Of a stretch of 64,000 nt of DNA, positions 47,079 through 58,767 are shown piece after piece. The notes below the pieces were generated by a model. It did no database searches. It saw only the letters and a list, made by a program, of their open reading frames with translations, and was not told the DNA's origin. A program made the translations under genes and the position numbers. The number at the start of each line of letters is the position of its first letter. Positions within the stretch are counted from its first letter, which is position 1. Source of the DNA: Chimonanthus salicifolius (Eukaryota; Streptophyta; Magnoliopsida; Laurales; Calycanthaceae); contig CM023542.1 of the NCBI GenBank assembly GCA_013350335.1, forward strand, positions 10,112,999 to 10,176,998, written 5' to 3'.

Positions 47079-50000
47079 TGTAACACCCCGGATTTTCATT
47101 ATGTATAAATACATTGGATTGGTCTATTTAAATAATGAGAGAATGGAATTTAAGATTTAAATAGCTGAAATGGACCTTAGGTGGGTAAGGAATTGGGTCA
47201 ATTACCCAATTAAGACCCAATGGATCATGGGTAAGCATGATTTTAAATTAATTGGGTAAAGTCTAATTAAATGGGTCAATCATCGAATTGGGACCCAATG
47301 GGTCATAGTGAACTTAATTTTAAAGTAAATGGGTAAGGTTAAATTAATTGGATCAGCTACCCAATTAAGATCCAATACATTAAATCCACCTCATCAAGTG
47401 AGGTGGCAAGTGGGTGAGGTGGCATTGCCATGTGGCATGCATGGAAGCCAACTAGGCAAGGTGCCACATCATCAAATGATATGGGTAAGATGGAACCCAC
47501 GTGCTATGTACATGCAAGGTCAGCTAAGTCATGGTTGACTTAGTCAACCACGGGTGAGTCCAATTGAGTTAAGTTATGAATTGAGTTAAGATGAGAAGTT
47601 GAGGAGACTTCCATCTCAAAGTGAGTTGAAGTGGAAAGATGGAGAGTCTCCATCGCAATAGACATGAAACCCATGCACACGTTGGAAGTCAAGGAGTTGT
47701 CTTGGCTTAAGCCAAGGGACACCTTGGTTAGACAAAACTTAAATGAGGGAGAGTGAAAGGACTTAGGCTAGTATACAAAGAGACAACCCAAGGGGCACAC
47801 CACACCCCTTGGCCGAATTTCATCTTTTGGAACAAAGAGATTTCTCTCCTCTTCTTCTCTATCTCTCTCCCACCTACATTTCAATACTGGGAGGATCAGT
47901 GAAGAACCAATGAAGAAGAAGGATTAAGGAAGAAAGACAGAGCAAAAGAAAGAAGGAGAAGGGGAAAGAATGTATGTATAAGTTTAACAATAAGGGATTA
48001 AGACTAAGGGAAACTATAGATTTCGCCATGGTGTGGCCGAATCTATGGGTTCCATATTTTGTTGGAAGGGATGACCAAATTGTTATAAAGTCATGGAAGT
48101 TGAAAATCCATTCAATGATAGGTAATGGTTTGAAACAAAAGGAAAAACAAAAAGAAAGGTGATATTCGAATACATATTATAGACCAAGGATCGAAAGAAT
48201 AATGGAAAAGACTCTAGCTTTGGCTAGAGGGTAGAGTAAACTCACTAAGAGTTATATGGATGATGATAACTATGTTTTAAAATGATAAGGAATGGATTCC
48301 ATGAAGAAGGGTCTAGCCAAATAAGCAAACAAAAGGGACTGACAAAGAGTCAGTCGACTGAATTGGTGTTGGCTAAAACAGAAAATAGTTTCTGGGAGTT
48401 TCAGCCGACTGAATCTTGCGATTCAGTTGACTGAACATGGACTGGATTAAATGTATGGGATTTATTGGTGGTTCAGCCGATTGAATCTAGGATTCAGTCG
48501 ACTGAACATAGACGTATCAAATAAGAAAGGAATCTGGTGAGTTTCAGCCGACTGAATCATAGATTCAGTCAACTGAAGGTATGCTTATCGAACATTTAAA
48601 AGGGTTGGTTGATAATTCAGCCGACTGCATGTGAACTGGCCGAATACACAAATAATCTGATCCAAAGTCAGCCAACTGAATCTGTGATTCAGTCGACTGA
48701 AAGGACGTTGACCGAGAACACTGAAGGGTTTGACCTAAAGTCAGCCGACTGAATCCATGATTCAGCTGACTGAAAGGTTACGGGTCAAGTGTAAACAGCA
48801 TTGAGTTGGATTTCAGTCGACTGAATATTGTATTCAGTTGACAGAACATCTGCGGGTAAGGCAGAGAATAGTTATTGGGCCGGATTCAGTCGACTGAATT
48901 GAAAAGTTTAAATTTTAAATAATTTTCCAGATGTTTCAGTCTATCTGAAAAGATGTAAGGGATGATTAAAATTAAATGGATAATAAAATTAATTATGTAT
49001 GCGATTGAATTTAATAAGGAAAGGAGATTCGCAAAGGGTTGCGATTCATTTTGACGTGAGCGCTGAACGTTATCATCACAAAACAGCAAGGACAGTAAAT
49101 CGAACGTTGATAGGATTCCTACCTTATTGAGATACATATGGATATTATATATATGTTACTGGCTTTTATTTCCAAACATGATGATTCACTTTGGTTAAAC
49201 AAATGGTATAAGTTTTATGAACTAATTTTCAATGATAACATGTGATTTGAAATGAAATGGCATTATTGGATGCATTATCTCATGCATGGCATGGGAAGGA
49301 ATACATGGGACAACAAGCCAAGTTATGAGCTATTCGGACATGACTTTGGGCTTGAGACTAGCTTGTATGAAGTTATGTGAACTATTGATATTTTAGCCTT
49401 ATCCGGGATTGCTAGTAATGGGTACGGCGTAGTCTGGGCCAAAGAGCTCCTGGGTATATAGTCCTGAAACCCTGCGTAGAGGGACGAGTCCACACTCCAT
49501 CGGTAATTTCGATTAACATATGTGGGGAGGTATAACAGTGACCTGGTGGTGCCGTCATAAAACACTGCGGACGTAATTGGCCAACAGAACATCTTGATAT
49601 GGTAATTTATCAAAAAAACTATCTGTATGTGGTTGATTGGATATGGAAGTGGGTGAGTGATCATTTGGCATTGACACCCATGGCATGATGCATAAGTAAG
49701 CATGATGATGTTTTGGATATCATGCATTGTATTTTATTACTTATGAGATGGTTTACAAGATATGATATTTTCTATCTTGATTTTATATTGATCCTATGTG
49801 TACATAACCCTCCTTGGAATTTCTACTGGGCATGTGAACTGATGCCCTACTTCTACCTTATAGATGATGGAACAGGGAATGACAAGGACATGGGACATGA
49901 AGGGAGCCAAGCGTAGGAGCTTGGGCAGATTTATGCTTATACTACTTAGCTTGATTTTGGAATGATGTATTGAGAGAATTAATATTTTTGGGATTGTAAT

Positions 50001-50278
50001 AACTTAGTAATATTTTGCTATATTTTGATGACATTTACACTTTAGTTAATTTTATGGTGATTGGCTTCCTTGCTTATTAATGTCATGTATATGAATTGTA
50101 TTTTATTCATATGTTTTAGTGGACTTAATCCAGGCACACGTAAAGGGTGGCCAGTTAAGGGTCGGGTTTTGGAAGCTCAGACTTAACTCGCGTCGTGACG
50201 TCCCCAATCTCTCTCACTCTTTTATAAAAAAAAAATATACTCTGATTTTTGGTGAGCGAAAAAGGGCAGGGCGTTACA
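47079..50278 (+). repeat. Tekay/Del-like gypsy solo LTR (3.2 kb)
   Basis: Starts TGTAACACCCCGGATTTTC and ends GGGCAGGGCGTTACA, the classic termini of Del/Tekay chromovirus LTRs. Flanks are GATTA (47074-47078) and AATTA (50279-50283), a 5-bp TSD with one change. No internal domain is attached, so it is a solo LTR. It holds a palindrome array at 48350-48950. Short open frames inside are accidental. Confidence 0.87.
48350..48950. repeat. palindrome array, TTCAGTCGACTGAA and variants
   Basis: By eye about 15 copies of TCAGYCGACTGAA occur in 550 bp, many in pairs of the form CAGCCGACTGAATC, six or seven bases, GATTCAGTCGACTGAA, with pairs spaced about 50-65 bp. The last copies (48886-48900 and 48936-48950) are single, the final one decayed. 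It lies in the middle of the solo LTR. Confidence 0.9.
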
Positions 50279-50306
50279 AATTAATTCTGAACTTGCTACC
50301 GGAAAG

Positions 50307-50642
50307 CAATGTCACAAATATCTCTGATATTTTCAAATTTACCATGTTTTTATCGACAAAATACCAATTGTTGTTAATATCCTAAGATTTAATGACACTG
50401 TAGTAAATTCTCAATAAGTTCACAATAAATAGTAATATCGCGATAATATCCCAATAAATTTATGATAAATTCATGGTAAAATACCGATAAATTCCATATA
50501 TATTTATTAATATTTTATTTTTTTAAATACTGTATTTTCTTTGATATTTCCCATTAATTTTTCAGTAAAAATATAAAAATTTGAAAATATCCTGATATTA
50601 TCAATTGCTATTAATATTCCGAGAACGGTATTTGTGACTATG
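50307..50642. mobile_element. hAT-like MITE (336 bp)
   Basis: Ends CAATGTCACAAATA and the complement of CATAGTCACAAATA (12 of 14 matching), with a perfect 8-bp TSD CCGGAAAG at 50299-50306 and 50643-50650. AT-rich and non-coding. Confidence 0.85.
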
Positions 50643-50650
50643 CCGGAAAG

Positions 50651-51285
50651 GATTAATTAGTTCATAACAAGAGGATGATTGATGCATTCAACATCTCCAT
50701 GTATCACGTATCGTACAGATTTCATGTGAAATGCATTTCGGTTTTATTTTTATAGTAGAATATTTTGACATATTGGCAATTTCAGTATTCTATTATTAAA
50801 AGGACAGAATAAAATAAATAAAACAAGCCCATAATAATATTGTAGTATAGAGTAATTATGGGTTGGAGTTACTCTAATAGAAATAAAATAGAAATCCAAT
50901 TAAAAAAACTTAAGTACTATATTACTATCCAACAAATAAACTTAAGTTTCTATTTATCCAAAATAAAAAATCAAAACTAAGAAAACATGAGTATATCAAA
51001 TGCCATTTTATTTATTTATTTTCGATTTTTAACACGTCCATAAAATATCAACTGCATGAATTTAAAACATACTTGATGGACTACAAATGAATTAAATTTT
51101 AATTAAAAATTAAATTTTTAGTCATTTAATATTAATAACCAAAGACACGTAGAATTCTTGAATTATGAACACGAGTTATCATGTACAGTGATTTGACTAC
51201 TAAAATTAAGTGATTAAAAATTATATTTTAAATCACTGCATCAAACCATATGAGATATCATACACATCTGCATTACAATATTATA
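50651..51285. other. AT-rich spacer
   Basis: No gene or repeat recognised. Confidence 0.5.
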
Positions 51286-51294
51286 TGAATCATA

Positions 51295-51737
51295 GGCCAG
51301 CCATATAGACACCCAGATTTCCTGCTTTACACACCTGTTTTCGAATTTTTTGATGAAGTTACCATTCTACCCCAGCGTATAAATTCATTCAAATGAACTT
51401 TCAGTTCATTCTCAGTTCGTTCGAATGAATATACTCATCCGGACGAACAACTTAGTGTAATTTTCGTTCCTTCGAACGAGTGTTCATTCGAATGAATGAG
51501 TCGAATTTTGTGAATGATTGACATATTTATGTTAATTCGAATGAATGAACACTCGTTTGAATGAACTAAAAATACACTGAGATATTCGTTCGGATGACTG
51601 TATTCATCCAAATGAACTGAGAATGAACTAGCAGTTTATTCGGATTAGTTAAAACACAGAGGTAGAATGATAATTTCATCCAAAAAATAGAAAATGGATG
51701 CATAGAGGCAAGAAATCTGGGTGTCGTATGGTCCGTC
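51295..51737. mobile_element. Mutator-like foldback MITE (443 bp)
   Basis: The two arms, about 200 bp each, are inverted copies: GACACCCAGATTTC near both outer ends, ATGAAGTTACCATTCTACC against ATGAAATTATCATTCTACC, and TTCATTCTCAGTTC in both. The perfect 9-bp TSD TGAATCATA is at 51286-51294 and 51738-51746. Between and within the arms, TTCGAATGAA-type palindromes repeat many times. No coding capacity. Confidence 0.88.
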
Positions 51738-53178
51738 TGAATCATATCTCTGATACTGACAGTACTATTGTGCAAATTTTAAATTTATAACTCGCAAGCG
51801 CACGAACCATTAGATAGTATAGCGATTAAGTGCGAGATCGAACCCATCAGAACTTAGGAAAATATATCCATGAAAATTATACCATTGAATTAAGTATTTT
51901 AAGAACTTTCGAAAATATGGAGAAAAATCATAAATATGGAGTTATTAATCTAATCTATGAACTTTAGTTTTAATCTAGAAACATTTTAGATTTCAGTATA
52001 GAATCTAACAATTTAACTAATTTTAATTAAGATGGTGGATTTAATCTAAAAATATAAACAATCTTAATTTAATTTAAAATACAAAATTAAGATGCAATTA
52101 AATTATTTCCAACCTAGTTCATCAATTCAAGAGTTTTTGAATTTATAAACTAAGAAAATAAAAAGAAAACAAAATTACCTATATACATATTTACAATGGA
52201 ATTGGATCAAGTACTAAGATGGCATCATGTCCCATATCTCAAATCTAATGAAAACAACACCTAGATCATGGAGCTCTCGTAAATTATCAAAATTTGACTC
52301 AAGTTTTTTATTCATAAACAATCTAATTAAAGACCACATGAATTTCATTAAACCTAGATTAATCAAACCAAACCTTGGGCTTAGACAGATTTTATACTTA
52401 AATTTTAATTTTAAAATAAATCTCACATTGTGATAGAGTGCCTTAGAATGAAAAATTAAGTTCCAACTATCCCAACAAATCTCATTCAATTTGAAAAACC
52501 TTAGATAAATCCCGACATGAAAAATCAAAGTTTCATCATCAAATTTTGAGAATTGGAAAACCATAATTCTACAACTCATCTTGATTTCATTAATTGAAAT
52601 ATGAATTAAATTTACAATACAATGGAAATTGAAAATAAGAAATAACAAGAGAATAAAAGGAAAAATTGGAAAACACCAACCTCTAAAAGTCGACCCTTCT
52701 TAATCTCTTCAAATTCCACTCAGCCTCTCAATTCCTTGATTCAGTTCAAAACTCATTGTGGAGAGAGTGATCCTACTTATAGAGTTTGAGAAAGAGAACT
52801 AATGGCTGAGATCACATGATCCAATTGAGGTAGGGACATGTGTACTGGGTGGATTACATGTTTATTCTTAGAAGGGAGGCTAACCAAAGGTTAAAATCGC
52901 ATGAATCAAGTGATGATGAATAGCAGATTGTCTTAATAAGGAGAGAAATCAAAAGAGACAAGGAGGTGGCACGCCTAAAGTAGGTCAGCCATTTGCTTGC
53001 ACATGTGGACTGGTGGCGTAGATGACACATGGCCCTTCTCCTTCTATTCTGATATACCTCATGTTGCATGCTGCTATCCCTGAATTTTCTCTTCTTAGTT
53101 GGCTACAATCAGCGATGGAATTCTTTCAACTGTTTGTTGATCTTCCTTCAATACTCGGTGATCCTTCTAGTTGCAAAA

Positions 53179-53316
53179 TGTTAGATTGGGATTATCATAT
53201 TTGTATAGGGGTAAATAGGGGTAACTTAGTCTTTTGCTTATATTTCACTTAGGGTATTCTTTGTGTATATTAATCTCTTAATGATATGACAAATCTATGT
53301 TTTGTGGATTCTATCA
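53179..53316 (+). repeat. copia 5' LTR (138 bp)
   Basis: TGTTAGATTGGGATTATC to GTGGATTCTATCA; contains GTATATTAATCTC before the 3' end. Confidence 0.95.
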
Positions 53317-53330
53317 TGGTATCAAGAGCC
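53317..53330 (+). promoter_or_regulatory. primer-binding site, initiator tRNA-Met
   Basis: TGGTATCAAGAGCC, directly next to the LTR; the usual copia form is TGGTATCAGAGC, so one base is inserted. Confidence 0.88.
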
Positions 53331-53998
53331 AACGGTCCTTGTATATGATCTTTAGGGTTCCGTTTTTAAACCCAATCGACGTTTGATCTGGATTTGACGA
53401 CAGAAGATTTTTTTTTTTTCCGTTTTCATTTTTGGTCTGGTCTTCATCCCGCCGCGCCTCTGCACGGTCGACTCCTCTCCGGCGTACTCCCTTCGCTTGC
53501 CATTTGGGGGTTCCGTTGATCGTCTCCCACCGCCGATCTGCTGCTCCGTCAGTCTCCCGCGTCTGTCGCGTTGCTTCCGTCTTCCCCTGTTCCAGATCGC
53601 TGTGCCGCCAGTTTACGCAGCCCAGATCCGCCACTCTGTATTCTCTGTTTGCCAGTCTAGTCTCCAGCTCTGATTTGCACAGCCACGATCTGTCTTCATC
53701 TCGGTCTCCTTGCACCCGGCATCCATTTGCTACTAGATCTGCGTGTCTGGATGGATTCGCAGCCAGTCGCTTTTGCCGTCTCTCCTGGCCTTGCAGATCT
53801 GCGTTCCCGATAGCCTCTCTCTGCTCAGTCGGCCGGAAGGTTGTTTCCAGCAGCCGTGTAACCAGATGCTACTTGTCTGCCGCCAATTCTTGCAGCCCCT
53901 GTCATCCGTCCGTCGCTGTTTGGGGCGCCTGACCTGCGACTGTCATTTTTGACGACGCGATTGACGAAATTTTTTGACTGGAAAGAACATGTGGGGTT
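53331..53998 (+). other. copia leader, GC-rich
   Basis: Strikingly GC- and pyrimidine-rich compared with its surroundings (CCGCCGCGCCTCTGC near 53450). The 166-codon frame at 53432-53932 is Ser/Arg-rich with no domain and is most likely accidental. Confidence 0.6.
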
Positions 53999-54665
53999 AT
54001 GTCTCTAGGAGATATTGTTATGCCTACGGACACCAAGGCTGCTGACTATGCTGCTTCACTGGTTACTTGGACCACCCGTAATTCTAAAATCATCACTTGG
54101 ATCAATAATTCAGTTGAGCTCTCCATAGGGATGCAACTTGCGAAGTTCTTACAAGCGAAAGCGAATTGGGATCACTTAGAGAGACTGTATACGCAATCCA
54201 ACTTCGCTAAGCGATATCAACTTGAGAATGATATTCGCTCAGTTCGACAGGGGGATATGAGCATTCAACAGTTTTATTCCATCATGGCTGGGTTTTGGGG
54301 TCAACTTGCCTTAACTGAGCCCGCGGCCTCAATTCCGTCGCACTTTATTGCACTTATAGAGAAGAAGGGCACCTTGTTCAGCTTTTGACTGCTCTTCGAG
54401 ATGACTTTGAAGCACTTCGGGGCTCTATTCTTCATCGCCACCCCCTTCCCTCTGTTGATGCAGTGGTTCACGAACTCCTAGCTGAAGAAGTTCATTTGAA
54501 GTCACATGGCGACAATCGTCTACTTTCTCTGCCAAGTCAGACTGTTTTAGCCGTGCCATTCCGGTCTCCATCTAGTTCACAGAATCGACAGCGCCAAGGT
54601 GGGAGGAATTGCATCTACTGATTGTCATTACTATAAACAGAAAGGTCATTAGAAGGCTCAATGTC
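53985..54665 (+). pseudogene. gag: copia gag (broken)
   Basis: Wording begins MWGYVS at about 53990, shifts frame by one base near 54006-54012, and continues GDIVMPTDTKAADYAASLVT, then KIITWINNSVELSIGMQL, WDHLERLYTQSNFAKRYQLE and GDMSIQQFYSIMAGFW, all standard for plant copia Gag. A second shift near 54360-54388 leads to TALRDDFEALRGSILHRHPL and VVHELLAEEVHL. The zinc knuckle at about 54623-54665 is damaged: CHYYKQKGH-stop-KAQCP, with the second Cys replaced by Tyr and a stop inside. Gag would form the particle shell; this one cannot. Confidence 0.87.
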
Positions 54666-54734
54666 CTTTGTTATTGAGAAATCAGCAACAACAAGTGCCG
54701 CTACCTAAGCCACATCGCACCGCTACTTGTTGTT

Positions 54735-56180
54735 TTGTCTGGGGATACGGCATCACCTTTACCTCATTCTGCCTCCACACCTGCGCCTGCGGCATCACCT
54801 TCAGCTTCCATATCCACCCTTGCAGAACAGTTGCAGCACTTCCTCTCTTCTCACCAGCCTAACGCCTTGTCTTCTCTAGGTTTGCCTCATTTAGCGTCTT
54901 CAGGTATTTCTCCTTCTACTTGGGTCTTTGACTCAGGAGCTACTCATCACATGACTCATGATGTTTCTTTATTCACATCTTTATCTCCTTCTTCATCACA
55001 TGTTTCTGTCTTAATTGCCAATGGTGCTTCCTTGCCCTTGCCAGGGGTTGGTTCCATTATGTCCTCTTCTTTACATCTTTCTGATGTTTATTGCATCCCT
55101 CATCTTACTCTGAATTTGATTTCTATCTGTCAACTATGTGATTCTGGCTATATTGTTAATTTTTCTACTACTTCGTGTTCTGTGCAGGATCCTCATTCCA
55201 TGAGGCTGATTGGGACCGGCCGTAGAGAAGGGGGATTATATGTCTTAGAGTGGCTCCGTGTTCCTGTTGTCGCTGCCTTTTTAGTTGATTTATCATCTTT
55301 TCGTTTGAGCCCCACTTCATCTAGTTTTTATTTGTGGCATTCTCGCCTTGGTCATGTTTCTAGTTCTCGTTTAAAGTATTTAACCTCTACAGGAGCTTTA
55401 GGAAATTTAAATAGTAGTGATATTTTTTATTGCAGTGGATGTAAACTTGCAAAGTTTTCTGCATTGCCTTTTAATAAAAGTTCATCTATTTCTCTTGCTC
55501 CTTTTGATTTAATTCATTCTGATGTGTGGGGACCAGCCCCTCTTCCCACAAAAGGGGAGTCTCGATATTATGTCTTTTTTATTGATGACTATTCTCGTTT
55601 TTGTTGGATTTATTTGATGAAACGTCGCTCTGAATTTCTTACTATTTTTCAAACGTTTCGTGCACTCATTAGCACACAATTCTCTGCCACTATTAAATGC
55701 TTTAGAGGTGATCTGGGTGGAGAGTATACCTCTGGTGCTTTCTCTGATTTGCTTGCCTCAGATGGGACTGTTCATCAGTCCTCTTGTACTGACACTTCCG
55801 AGCAGAATGGGGTTGCAAAGAGAAAACATTGGTACATCCTTGAAAATGCTCGCTCTCTTTTACTCTCTGCTAGTGTTCCTAGCCTTTTTTGGGGAGAAGC
55901 GGTTCTCATCGCCACTCATGTGATTAACAGAATCCCTTCTGCTGTCACTTCTGGTAAATATCCATTTGAACGTTTATATGGCAAAATTCCAGACTATTTT
56001 TCCTTGAAAGTTTTTGGTTGTGCATGTTTTGTCCTTCATCCGCACAATGAACGCACAAAATTATCTACTCGGTCTGCGCTGTGTATCTTTTTTGGTTATG
56101 GTGAGGGTCAAAAGGGATATCGTTGTTATGATCCTTCTACACAGAAATTGTATGTCTCACAGTCATGCTGCTTTTATTGA
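54735..56180 (+). pseudogene. pol: copia protease and integrase, catalytic Glu lost
   Basis: An intact 481-codon frame. Protease active site DSGATHH at residue 66 to 72; GAG-pre-integrase domain LWHSRLGHVSS with CSGCKLAKF; integrase catalytic Asp at residue 263 (HSDVWGP) and Asp 326 (RGDLGGEY). The third acidic residue, expected 35 residues later in NGVAERK, is Lys 362 (NGVAKRK), a GAG to AAG type change. Integrase inserts the cDNA into the host chromosome; without this Glu it should be dead. The frame ends with a stop inside the IN-RT hinge (VSQSCCFY). Frame differs from gag and from the hinge that follows at 56014-56661. Confidence 0.9.
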
Positions 56181-57623
56181 ACATATTCCTTTCTATTCTG
56201 TTCCTTCTCATTCTAGCACTCTTGGTATGTTTGCGCTTCTATATATTGACCCTTTCTCTAATATTGATGACTTGTCTGTGTCTGATCATGTCCATGCTTT
56301 GCCTAACTCTGTTTCTTCTACTCCTGTTGAAGTTATACCTTCTACAGATAATTTTCCTCCCTTGCCTACAGCTGCCTCTCCTACGACCTCTGCCGATGAG
56401 GATCTTGCTACTTCTCGTTACTCTCCACGACTCCGTAAGCCTCCTACTCGTTTTGGTTATTCTTTTGATGACTTTACTTATTCATGTTATTCATCTTCAT
56501 TTTCTTCGTTTCTCACATCCATTCATACTCTCTCTGAACCAACCTCCTATAAAAAGGTTATTTGTGATCCTTTATGGCAACAGGCAATGGATGAGGAACT
56601 TTCTGCATTGCACAAGACTGGTATGTGGGAATTGGCAGCTCTTCCTCCAACAAACGTGTAATTGGTTGCAAATGGGTGTATAAGATTAAGACCAGGTCTG
56701 ATGGTTCTGTGGAGCGATATAAGGCTCGATTAGTTGCTAAGGGTTTTAATCAGGAATATGGTATTGATTACGAGGAGACTTTTGCTCCTTTTGCGAAAAT
56801 GACCTCTGTTCGCACTTTACTTGCCGTTTCTTCAGTTCGTCAATGGCCTTTGTCGCAGATGGATGTTCAAAATGTCCTTTTGAATGGTGATCTTTCTGAA
56901 GAAGTTTATATGCTTCCTCCTCCAAGTGTTGGTCATCTTCTTGGGGACGTATGCAGACTTCGAAAGGCCTTATATGGTCTCAAACAAGTACCGCGTGCAT
57001 GGTTTGACAAGTTCTCCATAGTGATTGAGTCTCTTGGCTTTCACTCTAGTGCTCATGACTCGGCCTTATTTGTTTGTTCCACCTCTGCTAGTCGTATCCT
57101 TCTCCTTTTGTATGTTGATGACATGATCTTGACAGGTGATGATCTTGATGGTATTGCCCTGCTAAAGTTACAGTTGCACAACCAGTTTGACATGAAAGAC
57201 TTAGGGCCCTTGCGATATTTTCTCGGGATAGAAGTTGCCTCTTCACCGAAGGGTTATCTTCTCTCTCAATCTAAGTATGCTGCAGATGTTCTTCGAATAG
57301 CTCGTATTACTAATACCAGACCGGTTGCTATGCCTTTAAAGCTCAATGTTCACTACACTTCCTCCGATGGTGTGCCTTTGTCAGATCCAACACTATATAG
57401 CACTACAGTCGGAAGTTTAGTTTATCTCACCATTACAAGGCCTGATATTGCCTATGTCGTTCATATTGTGAGTCAGTGTATCTCTTCTCCAACCTCTCTT
57501 CATTGGGCAGCCGTTCTTCGTATTTTACGATATATTCAGGGCACTTTATCTCAGAGTTTGTTCTTTCCTTCGTCATCTACTTTGGAGCTCCGTGCTTTCT
57601 CTGATGCTGGCTGGGCAAGGTGA
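56181..57623 (+). pseudogene. pol: copia hinge and reverse transcriptase
   Basis: The hinge reads SPRLRKPPTRFGYSFDDF and KKVICDPLWQQAMDEELSAL in one frame to 56661, then a shift leads to GCKWVYKIKTRSDGSVERYK, ARLVAKGFNQEYGIDYEETF and the RT core with MDVQNVLLNGDL (the family has MDVKNAFLNGDL), KALYGLKQVPRAWF, the catalytic LLLYVDDMILTGDD (YVDD near 57111) and GPLRYFLGIEVA. RT copies element RNA. The frame ends at 57623 within the start of RNase H. Confidence 0.92.
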
Positions 57624-58068
57624 TCCTTCTAATCGCAAATCTACTACTGGCTTCTGTGTTTTCTTGGGTGACTCTCTCATTTCATGGAAAAGCAAGAAGC
57701 AGGATGTTGTTGCTCATTCATCTGCTGAAGTTGAGTATAGGGCTATGGCTTCTACCACAGCTGAGATCGTTTGGCTTCGATGGTTACTTACAGATATGGG
57801 TGTCTCTCTCTCTTCACCCACCCCTATGTATTATGATAATAAAAGTGCTATTCAAATAGCACATAACTCCGTTTTTCATGAGCTCACCAAGCACATTGAG
57901 TTGGATTGTCACTTTGTACGTCATCATCTTCAGCTTGGCACTGTTTCCCTTCCCTTTGTCCCTTCTGCATTGCAACTGGCTGACTTCTTCACTAAGTCTC
58001 ATACCATTTCACGCTTTGCTTTTCTTCTTAGCAAACTCTCGATGCTTACCACTGTAACATCATGAGTT
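57592..58068 (+). pseudogene. pol: copia RNase H
   Basis: After a frameshift in SDAGWA, the reading continues GDPSNRKSTTGFCVFLGDSL, SAEVEYRAMASTTAEIVWLR, MYYDNKSAIQIAHN and KHIELDCHFVRHHL, ending TTVTS-stop. Catalytic Asp, Glu and Asp positions (SDAGW, AEVEY, YYDNK) are visible. It removes RNA from the RNA-DNA hybrid. The next bases GAGTTTGACGACGGG stand where the polypurine tract should be and are decayed. Confidence 0.9.
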
Positions 58069-58078
58069 TGACGACGGG

Positions 58079-58216
58079 TGTTAGATTGGGATTATCTTAT
58101 TTGTATAGGGGTAAATAGGGGTAACTTAGTCTTTTGTTTATACTTCACTTAGGGTATTCTCTGTATATATTAATCTCTTAATGATATGACAAATCTATGT
58201 TTTGTGGATTCTATCA
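58079..58216 (+). repeat. copia 3' LTR (138 bp)
   Basis: Same ends as the 5' copy; five substitutions between them, all by direct comparison. Confidence 0.95.
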
Positions 58217-58767
58217 CAAAACATCACCTCTTCATGTTATCCTCTCAACTTGCTGATTTCTTCTTTCTTGTTTTACTGCATAATTCTATTTCAGTCCAAC
58301 ACTTTCTTTGTTCCATCTTCCTTAAAACAAATGAGCGTCTTTAATGGCCTATGATACAAACAGTTCATCATAGTGTTTGGCAATGGGATGGGCAGCATTT
58401 TCAAGCATCATCTTTGCTATTCTCTTCCTTATTCAGTTTGGCCGGCAACACAAGCATTGATGTTGCTCTATTGCTTTGCTGTTCTTCTCTGCTTTGACAT
58501 ATTGGCTGATACACCGATCAACCAATCTATTCATCTTCACTTTCCAAAATGGGTCAAAGTTCTTCATTTAAACACACTTTCTTTCATTTTCACTTTTAAA
58601 CCTACAAAACACAAAATTATACTAATTAGGTAAGATTAAATCAAATGAGATACTAACAATTATAAGTTTAGGAATAAAATATGTAGTTATTTTGCACTCA
58701 TCAAGTACCATAAGGGATCTCTACGAACCAATGTGGGATCCAATGAAGCATGAAAATGATTTATCAA

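Larger units (their letters stand above)
53179..58216 (+). mobile_element. Ty1/copia element, full length but inactive (5038 bp)
   Basis: 138-bp LTRs at 53179-53316 and 58079-58216 differ at 5 positions (96.4 percent identity). Perfect TSD CAAAA at 53174-53178 and 58217-58221. Order is LTR, PBS, leader, gag, protease, integrase, RT, RNase H, LTR, the copia order. Several frameshifts and stops disable it. LTRs this short are unusual for plant copia elements. Confidence 0.95.
51766..58703 (-). repeat. gypsy family I solo LTR split by copia element
   Basis: Outer ends TATTGTGCAAATTTT (51766) and TTTGCACTCATCA (58703), with perfect TSD AGTAC at 51761-51765 and 58704-58708. Removing the copia element and one CAAAA leaves about 1895 bp, the family length. 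The right portion (58222-58703) belongs to this LTR. Confidence 0.9.

Noticed and set aside
53432..53932. 166-codon frame in the copia leader
   Set aside because: Ser/Arg-rich, no domain, lies between primer site and true gag wording; the opposite strand is also open, which reflects GC-rich composition.
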